The position numbers were made by a program, and so were the translations under genes. Below the pieces are notes generated by a model that searched no databases, was not told the DNA's origin, and saw only the letters and a program-made list of their open reading frames with translations. From IMG/VR virus record IMGVR_UViG_3300047483_000035, positions 1 to 21,816 of that record: a DNA stretch of 21,816 bases. The stretch is one strand, 5' to 3'. The stretch comes from a virus. Below are positions 14,425 through 20,336 of this stretch, in pieces (the stretch's first letter is position 1; the number at the start of each line of letters is the position of its first letter).

Positions 14425-14448
14425 AAAACGGGGCCGAAGCCCCGTTTT
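14425..14448 (-). terminator. Strong hairpin/terminator after the decoration-like gene
   Basis: In the transcript this reads AAAACGGGGC-UUCG-GCCCCGUUUU: a perfect 10-bp stem closed by the very stable c(UUCG)g loop and ending in four U. It begins 17 bases after the decoration-like gene stop and 16 bases before the start of the 81-aa gene. It looks like an intrinsic terminator, symmetric enough to act in either direction. Because tail genes follow with no obvious promoter, partial read-through must occur, so it may lower their expression relative to the coat. Confidence 0.75.
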
Positions 14449-14464
14449 ACCAGTTGCTCAAGAA

Positions 14465-14872
14465 TTAAGCAATTTTGTACACAGTGTACGCAGCATCGCC
14501 AGTCTTGCGGAACAAGAAGGCTGCGCTGGATGTCACTGCAACTGCGACAGCAGCGTTGCCGCCATCGGTGATGCCAGTGCCCATCGACAAAGTGACAGCA
14601 CCCGAGGATGTGCCCTTGTTGACGATGTTCAACTGGAATGTGCTGCCAACTTTGGCGCTGGTCAGCACTGCGTCAACGGCAGAAGCTGTGGGCAGCGTGT
14701 AAGTAGCGGCAGAAGTGCTGGGATCAGCAACCAGTACGCCACCAGTGATCTGGGCAGCGGTCAAGGTAGCTGTGGCAGTAGCTGTCTGAGGAGCAGCAGT
14801 GTAGCCAAGGGTGAGTTCGTTCAGGTTGCCATCACCGAGTTGGTAACCGCCGCCGCCGTTAGGGAGTGCCAT
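14465..14872 (-). CDS. Capsid decoration-like / minor head protein
   Basis: A 135-aa protein rich in Ala, Thr, Gly and Val. It starts MALPNGGGGYQLGDGNLNEL, which I recall from small proteins next to P22-like coat genes. It continues in beta-strand sequence (ATATLTAAQITGGVLVADPS, ATYTLPTASAVDAVL, STFQLNIVNKGTS, AAFLFRKTGDAAYTVYKI). This composition resembles head-decoration or head-fiber proteins. It follows the coat gene and lies between two UUCG hairpins, consistent with high expression as a head component. AAGGAA precedes the ATG. The exact role is inferred. Confidence 0.68.
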   Translation of the reverse strand: MALPNGGGGYQLGDGNLNELTLGYTAAPQTATATATLTAAQITGGVLVADPSTSAATYTLPTASAVDAVLTSAKVGSTFQLNIVNKGTSSGAVTLSMGTGITDGGNAAVAVAVTSSAAFLFRKTGDAAYTVYKIA

Positions 14873-14903
14873 GATAATTTCCTTTCAGAGATTGATTTTG
14901 AAC

Positions 14904-14923
14904 GCAGGGGCCGAAGCCCCCGC
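14904..14923 (-). terminator. Hairpin after the coat gene (mRNA end or weak terminator)
   Basis: In the transcript, GCGGGGGC-UUCG-GCCCCUGC folds into an 8-bp stem (one G-U pair) with the stable c(UUCG)g loop, beginning 6 bases after the coat stop. It is not followed by a clear U run, so it may protect the coat mRNA from degradation or attenuate transcription rather than end it. Confidence 0.6.
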
Positions 14924-14929
14924 CTTGGA

Positions 14930-16129
14930 TTAGCCCCAGATGCGGCAACCCATTTGTGGACGAATCGTGTTGTAGCCATACAGCACGTCAACACGGCAAG
15001 GCATACGGTCGTTGTTGATGTCGTACTGACGAACAACGCGCAGGCTAATACCGTTGTGAACGGCACGGCTAGCCATGTCAACGCCTTGTGGCAGCAACAG
15101 GTCAGCAGTGGCGAACGCGATGGCGTCACGGTGGTACACCATGTTCTGTGGGTAGCTGGTCGAAGCAGCACCAACGAACACGACAGCCTTGCCAGTGGCA
15201 GGCAGGGACACCATAGTGCACAGGGCGTTACCAGCCGAGTACATAGGAGCCACGGTCACAGTAGCTGTGGTGGTGGTTGTCGAAGACGACAAGGCCACGA
15301 ACTGGAACAGCGAACCGGTGGACTCACGAGTCTGTGGGTTGGCAGCGTAGCAGTCAGCGATAGTGAACACGTCACCAGCGTTGATGATTTCGCCGGAACC
15401 GACAGTCAGAGTCAGAGTGGTTGCGCCTTCGGAGGTCACAGCAGCGCCGGTTGTGTTGCCAGTGGCAGCACGGGTACCGCAGGTGTGAACCTTGATCGAC
15501 TGGCTCATGTTGACTTCTTCGTAGCCCAACACTTGCTCACCCATCATGCCGTTCTTGAACTGGCGAGAGATGACGTCTGTGGGGTTGAAGAAACCAGACA
15601 AGCCGTTGACCAATGCGGCGTTGGCGGCAGGGTTCACGGTAGCGTAACGAGGCGACATGGTGGCGGCGTTCTCGTTCAGCTTCTGCTGGGCTTGCAACAG
15701 CACCAGAGCAGTCGATGGGGCAGAGCCGGGAGTACCGACGCTGTTACCGATCAGCTTGTATGCGTTGGCAACGTCAGCATCCACAGTGGAGGCCAACTGG
15801 CTGATACGTGGCTTCAAGACACGCTCTGCGAAGTCGTCCAACTGCATGGTCAATTCAGCGGATGTGAAGTTGATGCCGATGTGCTTCTGGCTGGAGACAG
15901 TCAGAGTGGTGAACTGTTCGTTGTCGTCCTGAACTTGCAGGGCGGCACCGTCAGTGACCAGAGCGCGGTCGGGCAAACGGATACGCAGTGTGGAACCGAT
16001 CTTGGCACCTTCAACAGCGAAGCTGTCGTCGTACTGGCGGTTCACGTTGCGGGTGATCACCAAGTTGTTCTCAAGAATTTCGAGAGACTTGCGGGTGATC
16101 ATGTCAATGGTTAAGAGCGAGTTACTCAT
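14930..16129 (-). CDS. Major capsid protein, P22 coat-like
   Basis: A 399-aa protein (P22 coat is 430 aa). The N-terminal part (MITRKSLEILENNLVITRNV, then NRQYDDSF and AKIGSTLRIRLPD) and the segment HIGINFTSAELTMQLDDFAE are recognisable from the P22 coat family with the HK97 fold. The middle (SRQFKNGMMGEQVLGYEEVN) followed by Ala/Thr-rich strands probably corresponds to the inserted domain. The C-terminus (RVVRQYDINNDRMPCRVDVL, YGYNTIRPQMGCRIWG) is characteristic. It forms the icosahedral shell with help from the scaffold upstream. UAGGAAAU precedes the ATG and the gene lies 14 bases after the scaffold stop. A UUCG hairpin follows it. Confidence 0.93.
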   Translation of the reverse strand: MSNSLLTIDMITRKSLEILENNLVITRNVNRQYDDSFAVEGAKIGSTLRIRLPDRALVTDGAALQVQDDNEQFTTLTVSSQKHIGINFTSAELTMQLDDFAERVLKPRISQLASTVDADVANAYKLIGNSVGTPGSAPSTALVLLQAQQKLNENAATMSPRYATVNPAANAALVNGLSGFFNPTDVISRQFKNGMMGEQVLGYEEVNMSQSIKVHTCGTRAATGNTTGAAVTSEGATTLTLTVGSGEIINAGDVFTIADCYAANPQTRESTGSLFQFVALSSSTTTTTATVTVAPMYSAGNALCTMVSLPATGKAVVFVGAASTSYPQNMVYHRDAIAFATADLLLPQGVDMASRAVHNGISLRVVRQYDINNDRMPCRVDVLYGYNTIRPQMGCRIWG

Positions 16130-16143
16130 GATGATTTCCTAAA

Positions 16144-16941
16144 TTAGCGGTTGCGAAGTGCCCGTGCCTTGTCGAGTTGTCGTTGACGCTCGGCAGCAAT
16201 CCAGTCCGATGTGCTCATGGTCTTGACAGACCGAGGATCGGTGGTGTCAGTGACACCGGGGTTTACTGCTCGTGCAGTCACCGGACGAATCGGGTCAGGT
16301 GCGGACGAAGTTTTCTTTTGGAAAGGCTCGGCAGTTATCTTAGCCTCAATCTTCCCGATTTCTCGCGCTTGCAACAGTGGCGACAGACGAGAGATGCGAT
16401 CAGCTTCTTTAGGGTTGCTGCCCAGCCAGTAGGCCAGATCAGGACCAATGTCGGAACTTTTGATTGTCTCGGCCATCACATCGGTGACTCGGAGATTCGG
16501 GTTGTAGGCGACTTGTTCAAAGTCGTCGTACTTGTTCCGAACTTCTTCTTCACGTTCTGCGTAGCTGTCCTCAATCGCTGCTTTTTGCTTCTGGAGTTCA
16601 CGCTGGTGGAGCATCTCCTCGGCCCGTTTGACTGCCAGTGCTTCCGCATAGGCTTCAGGGGACTCAAATTGATCCACAGGCGGGAGTTCCTTGGGCACCG
16701 ACTGCCGCACTTGCATCTCTGCTTGTTTGGCTTGCTGCTCACGTTCCCATTTGCGCTGTTCTCTTGCGAGGCGCTTGCCGATCATCGAATCGAGTTCAGC
16801 TTGAGAGAATTTCTTCTCCTCAGGTGTCTCGTTACTCTGGTCAGCGACTTCCGGCAGATTTTGTGCATTGTCCGAGGTGGCCGTCACTTCGGGTGCTGGC
16901 GCGGAGTCTACTTCCGCTAGGTTTTGGACTTCATCAGTCAT
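16144..16941 (-). CDS. Capsid scaffolding protein
   Basis: A 265-aa, highly charged and helical protein immediately before the coat gene, the usual position (P22 scaffold is 303 aa). The N-terminus is acidic and disordered (TDEVQNLAEVDSAPAPEVTA). The centre is a long coiled coil (SQAELDSMIGKRLAREQRKW, EREQQAKQAEMQ, AEEMLHQRELQKQKAAIEDS). The end is basic (STSDWIAAERQRQLDKARAL), like the coat-binding helix-turn-helix of P22 scaffold. It directs coat assembly and leaves or is lost on packaging. A promoter and a small inverted repeat lie upstream, and the ribosome-binding site is weak. Confidence 0.83.
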   Translation of the reverse strand: MTDEVQNLAEVDSAPAPEVTATSDNAQNLPEVADQSNETPEEKKFSQAELDSMIGKRLAREQRKWEREQQAKQAEMQVRQSVPKELPPVDQFESPEAYAEALAVKRAEEMLHQRELQKQKAAIEDSYAEREEEVRNKYDDFEQVAYNPNLRVTDVMAETIKSSDIGPDLAYWLGSNPKEADRISRLSPLLQAREIGKIEAKITAEPFQKKTSSAPDPIRPVTARAVNPGVTDTTDPRSVKTMSTSDWIAAERQRQLDKARALRNR

Positions 16942-16945
16942 TTGT

Positions 16946-16959
16946 AACTCATGTGAGTT
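16946..16959 (-). promoter_or_regulatory. Inverted repeat in the scaffold leader
   Basis: A 14-base inverted repeat (AACTCA-CA-TGAGTT in the transcript) ends 5 bases before the scaffold ATG. It could fold as a 5-bp stem with an ACAU loop and would hide the only Shine-Dalgarno-like bases (GAG). That would be a way to limit scaffold translation or to bind a regulator. It is short, so chance is possible. Confidence 0.4.
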
Positions 16960-16992
16960 CTCGGTCTACTGGGCCGATACAGTTGTGCCGCT

Positions 16993-17021
16993 ATTATGCG
17001 GCAGATTCTTAAAATTGTGAA
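16993..17021 (-). promoter_or_regulatory. Sigma70-type promoter for the scaffold-coat operon
   Basis: On the minus strand, TTCACA (17016-17021, 5 of 6 matches to TTGACA), a 17-base spacer, and CATAAT (16993-16998, 5 of 6 to TATAAT) fall in the 109-bp gap upstream of the scaffold. The start of transcription would be near 16986, about 45 bases before the scaffold ATG. The -10 lies in the loop of a small hairpin (stem 16986-16991 with 16998-17003). This is the best promoter match I found in the late region. Confidence 0.6.
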
Positions 17022-17050
17022 CCAAGTGCTATTTCTGCTTGAATCAATTA

Positions 17051-17272
17051 TCAGCAGTCGGTTGCTTGCGCGTACTGCGGCAAAGATTTCAAATGCGCGT
17101 AGGCTTGTGCGTCCCAACGATTGTCGCCCTCGGGCTTGAACACAAATCCTTTTTCGCTGACGATCTTTTCTGCGGCTGAGTTTTCATAGCCACGCAGAAC
17201 AAACACCAGTTGGTTTTTGCCGCCGCCGAGGTTTTCCACTCGGCAGTATTGGTTGTTGATTTCAAGAGCCAT
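17051..17272 (-). CDS. Small conserved phage protein between tailspike and scaffold
   Basis: A 73-aa protein starting MALEINNQYCRVENLGGGKN, with AAAGGAAAUC before the ATG. A strand-rich first half (QLVFVLRGYENS) is followed by GFVFKPEGDNRWDAQAYAHL. I recall similar small proteins from phages, with no assigned function. It lies 11 bases after the tailspike stop and before the scaffold promoter, so it ends the transcript coming from the portal side. Confidence 0.6.
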   Translation of the reverse strand: MALEINNQYCRVENLGGGKNQLVFVLRGYENSAAEKIVSEKGFVFKPEGDNRWDAQAYAHLKSLPQYAQATDC

Positions 17273-17283
17273 TTTGATTTCCT

Positions 17284-19683
17284 TTAATTTAGTTCGCCGT
17301 AATTTCCATCATTGCGCAATTGCTCGTACTTGTATGTAAACCGGGTGCTTGCCAAATTGATTGCACCAGCAGTCGGGTTATACAACTGAACAATAGACGC
17401 ATCCGACTGAGGTTGCACACTCATGATTAAGCCATTCAAATACCTGCTTGGAAAAACGCTTACGGACGCACCTATGGCTATTGCAGTTGGTTGCGGGATA
17501 TAAAACTCATACGTTGCGCCAGCAGCAATGCTTGGCAGATCGTATGTGACAGAATTTTCAAACAGATTTGAAACGCTGCCGCATGTTAGGACCGCCGAGC
17601 CTTCCAAGTCATACAACACGCCCACACCAGACAATGCGTTGCCACGATAGCTTATTTCTGTGTCAGAAACCGCGCAGATGCCACGGATCGCAATACCGGA
17701 AGCCGACGGATTGCGTATAAAGTTGTTGCTGATTTGACCAGTTGGGGCTACTGCGCTTCCACTCAGCGTTTCAGTTCGGATACCCGCGCCGCGATCATCC
17801 GAGGGGATAGACAAGTTCGCACCACTCCACGAAATAACGCTACTCGATTCGCTGACTGTCCAACTTGTTGACAGCATTCGTGTTGGGTAACGATAGGTCA
17901 CCACAAAGGCAGTGCCGTCATTGCTGAACGATGTGAATTGCAGCAATCCGTTTGGCATCACCGATGCTGTGCCCGTATCCCTTGCGGTAACAAGAATGTT
18001 TTGCAAGTTGGTGATGGTGTCGGCTTGACTTGCACCAATCAACACATTAATTGCGGTGTTGCTGTTGATGGCGCTTGGAGTTGCGACAAACGTGCAAACA
18101 ACACCGTTCAGCGTAATTGTGTCTGCCGCTGTGGGGTTGCCGCTAAATGTTGCAGTTGCAGCGGGGAACGATGCTGCATTGAATGGCTCAATCTCCCAAA
18201 TTGAATTGCTATCCACCAAAGAATTTGCACACGAAAACAGCATGATTGCATTTGAGCCGGATTCGCTGATGCTGTTTCCAGACACCACAAGGGCGTTTAT
18301 CAGAATTCCTTCAATTGCACCAAGCGATTCAGTCGAGTTTTTGCCGCCGCAATACGTCAATGTGTTGCCGCTGATAACAACACCATCGCCCGTATCACCG
18401 CCGACACCAACATCTCCGTCGGCCACGATTCCATAACTCATGCCATCACGCGATGGGTAAATCAAGGGGTCATTTTCAATCGTGTTCCCAGTTACAGCGC
18501 AACGTCTAGCGCCCGCATCTTGCGCAGTTGTAGCGCCACCTACGTAGGAGACAAGCGCAATACCAGCTCGACAATTACGAACAGTATTTCCAACAACCGA
18601 AATGTTGTAACCGCCGTGCGTATCAATACCTTCCCATGTTTTGACGTTGTAAACGTAGTTGCCAGTTACGGTAACGTCATGGGACAACGGACGACCAACG
18701 GTGTTACCGTTGCTGTTGCATGTGATTGCAATGCCGTAGGCGTTATCGAAAGAGCCAACAACACCGGTGGGGTGAATGTCGCCAATCCTGTTATTGGAAA
18801 TCACGCCTTGGTTACTTGATAGCGCTTGAACACCAGCGTAGCCAATGTTTGAAATGTCGCAGTTTGTGACATAGAAGTTTTGACACATTCTAAAAATCAC
18901 ACTCTCGCCTTGCCAATCGACAATGGTAGCGTCTTGAATGCCTACGTTTTCGATGTAGGTCGGTGGTGTTACTGAGTCGTTTTCGACGCCGTAAAACGTA
19001 ATTCCGTAATCCCCGCTGTTTGTGGTTGGCGCAACTTCTTTCCATGTGCCACCCAAGATTTTTACATTGCTGGCCGTAATACTGATTGCGTCATTGTTTT
19101 GCCCACCGCTTCGCGTTCCGTTGAAGCGCACGGTTGCACCATACGCCGAAATGGTCATTGCTTTGTTGATGACCAAACGCGATCCGCAATAGAAGGTATA
19201 CCCAGCGTTAAAAATCAAAGTGCCGCCAGTTGGGCAGGCATCAATGGCTTTTTGAATGTTCACGGTGTCGTCGGTGCTGTTGTTGCCAACCGCACCAAAG
19301 TCCAGCACCGTGAACAGTTGACGCATTTTGTCTTGTGCATTTTGCTCAACAGCGCCGGTTCCCGCTTGAACAAACACCAAGTTCTCTAAATCAAACGGGC
19401 TGCGTATATTGTCATACGTGCGAATCAACACGCTGGCCGATGTGCTAACCGTAAACTTGTAGTTTAGTAACGGGTCAGTCCAGATTTGTTCCGGTGGCCT
19501 TCCAGCAGAATCCAACACAATCGGATTCGTGTTTTGCGTGCTTCCCGTAGATGATGTGTATGTTGGTGTCGGTGTTGTAGTTCCGGCCAAATACACATGA
19601 ACTAAACCACCAGACAATGGATTGCCATTGTTGTCTAAAAATTGCCAGCCTGCGCCAGCAAACAAGGAAAGAGCCACTGTCAT
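17284..19683 (-). CDS. Tailspike with pectate-lyase fold (receptor-binding depolymerase)
   Basis: A 799-aa protein from the ATG at 19683, which has AAGGA 8 bases before it; the ATG at 19692 lies directly against AAGG and is less likely. The N-terminus is a virion-binding domain (residues about 5-92, AGWQFLDNNGNPLSGGLVHV, then VLDSAGRPPEQIWTDPLLNY). Next comes the pectate-lyase entry motif VLDFGAVGNNSTDDTVNIQK (126-145) and a long right-handed beta-helix of the NosD kind with repeated GN/SGN turns (VVGNTVRN, VTGNTIEN, ISGNTLT, VSGNSISE). An inserted domain (509-622) interrupts the helix and the fold resumes at about 625-670. It probably degrades a surface polysaccharide; its catalytic residues cannot be assigned by eye. 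Base composition is more AT-rich than that of the head genes. Confidence 0.85.
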   Translation of the reverse strand: MTVALSLFAGAGWQFLDNNGNPLSGGLVHVYLAGTTTPTPTYTSSTGSTQNTNPIVLDSAGRPPEQIWTDPLLNYKFTVSTSASVLIRTYDNIRSPFDLENLVFVQAGTGAVEQNAQDKMRQLFTVLDFGAVGNNSTDDTVNIQKAIDACPTGGTLIFNAGYTFYCGSRLVINKAMTISAYGATVRFNGTRSGGQNNDAISITASNVKILGGTWKEVAPTTNSGDYGITFYGVENDSVTPPTYIENVGIQDATIVDWQGESVIFRMCQNFYVTNCDISNIGYAGVQALSSNQGVISNNRIGDIHPTGVVGSFDNAYGIAITCNSNGNTVGRPLSHDVTVTGNYVYNVKTWEGIDTHGGYNISVVGNTVRNCRAGIALVSYVGGATTAQDAGARRCAVTGNTIENDPLIYPSRDGMSYGIVADGDVGVGGDTGDGVVISGNTLTYCGGKNSTESLGAIEGILINALVVSGNSISESGSNAIMLFSCANSLVDSNSIWEIEPFNAASFPAATATFSGNPTAADTITLNGVVCTFVATPSAINSNTAINVLIGASQADTITNLQNILVTARDTGTASVMPNGLLQFTSFSNDGTAFVVTYRYPTRMLSTSWTVSESSSVISWSGANLSIPSDDRGAGIRTETLSGSAVAPTGQISNNFIRNPSASGIAIRGICAVSDTEISYRGNALSGVGVLYDLEGSAVLTCGSVSNLFENSVTYDLPSIAAGATYEFYIPQPTAIAIGASVSVFPSRYLNGLIMSVQPQSDASIVQLYNPTAGAINLASTRFTYKYEQLRNDGNYGELN
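17818..18159 (-). other. Domain inserted in the tailspike beta-helix
   Basis: Residues about 509-622 of the tailspike. They do not follow the turn pattern of the helix before and after. They read ATFSGNPTAADTITLNGVVC, TFVATPSAINSNTAINVLIG and ASQADTITNLQNILVTARDT, then a set of strands. I recall this SGNPTAADTITLNGVVxTF type as a repeat-like module present in unrelated phage virion proteins, so it is probably a mobile carbohydrate-binding or stabilising module. Confidence 0.6.
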
Positions 19684-19694
19684 GATGTGCATCC

Positions 19695-19964
19695 TTATTC
19701 GTATGCAATGGTGCAGGACACGGTGCCCGAAATCACAACATACAAACCTTTGTTGGTGTACATACCATCAAAAAAATTGTAATTGGTGCCCGCCACAGGC
19801 GTAAACGTGTCGAGAACTTTGGGGTCAGTGTTGTCCGAATCCGGGGAATCGTAGACTGTGATTGTCGGAGTGCTGGATGCAGCACTGACAAACACACCCT
19901 TCAGCTTCGCAGCCATCGGTTTGATTTGAGTGCTTGCGCTGATCTGTGCGTAATTAGATGACAT
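19695..19964 (-). CDS. Small virion-associated protein, 89 aa
   Basis: An 89-aa beta-rich protein (NYAQISASTQIKPMAAKLKG, VFVSAASSTPTITVYDSPDS, FFDGMYTNKGLYVVISGTVS, CTIAYE). I recall proteins of this sort (a LKGVFV strand, a TITVYDS strand, a GLYVVISG strand) from phage head and fiber regions, where they are assumed to be minor structural components. A TAAGGATG arrangement couples its stop to the tailspike start region. Function not established. Confidence 0.63.
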   Translation of the reverse strand: MSSNYAQISASTQIKPMAAKLKGVFVSAASSTPTITVYDSPDSDNTDPKVLDTFTPVAGTNYNFFDGMYTNKGLYVVISGTVSCTIAYE

Positions 19965-19973
19965 GATGGCTCC

Positions 19974-20336
19974 TTATGCCAGAAATTTTAACTTGTAGAT
20001 TGCGGACAAGTAAACAGCAATGATCTCGTCAATGATGTTCTGCAAGGTGGTATCGGTCTTGCCGCAGACTTTGTACCGGTTTTCCTCAATGTAGGCCAGC
20101 GAGTCCTCCAAAAACGGCAAAATTGCACCGTCCTTGCGGGCTGACTTGAGCGAGATGGGGCCAATTAGACCATGACGGCCTTGGTACGCCTCGGCAAACT
20201 TGTCGGCAGCGTCCAGAATGTCTTCGTAGAAGTGCCGCAGCGCCTTGTGCTTCGAGTAGGACCGGGTGTTGAGGTGGACGGAATGGGCCACATCCCGCGC
20301 CAAGAACAACTCACCAATGAAATCAGCGCAACTCAT
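19974..20336 (-). CDS. Helical phage protein, DUF5856-like
   Basis: A 120-aa all-helical protein whose ATG overlaps the portal stop by one base (TAATG). The sequence (FIGELFLARDVAHSVHLNTR, ALRHFYEDILDAADKFAEAY, QGRHGLIGPI, TLQNIIDEIIAVYLSAIYKL) is of the type I recall as DUF5856, found in many phages and without established function. Its conserved His and Glu residues in helices (H18, H21, H35, E38) recall ferritin-like bundles, but I cannot show metal binding. Its place beside the portal suggests a role in virion assembly or late infection. Confidence 0.68.
   Translation of the reverse strand: MSCADFIGELFLARDVAHSVHLNTRSYSKHKALRHFYEDILDAADKFAEAYQGRHGLIGPISLKSARKDGAILPFLEDSLAYIEENRYKVCGKTDTTLQNIIDEIIAVYLSAIYKLKFLA

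Noticed and set aside
14840-16114. Plus-strand open frame of 424 codons opposite the coat gene
   Set aside because: It mirrors the coat gene, whose identity is clear. The His/Val/Gly-rich product arises from the codon bias of the coat gene on the other strand.
16986-17003. 6-bp hairpin (TGCCGC/GCGGCA) as a terminator of the 73-aa gene
   Set aside because: There is no U run in the transcript direction and its loop coincides with the -10 of a good promoter, so it is not called as a terminator.
17284-19683. CRISPR-like repetition suggested by repeated GN-turn codons in the tailspike
   Set aside because: The repetition is at protein level in a beta-helix; there are no identical direct DNA repeats with regular unique spacers.
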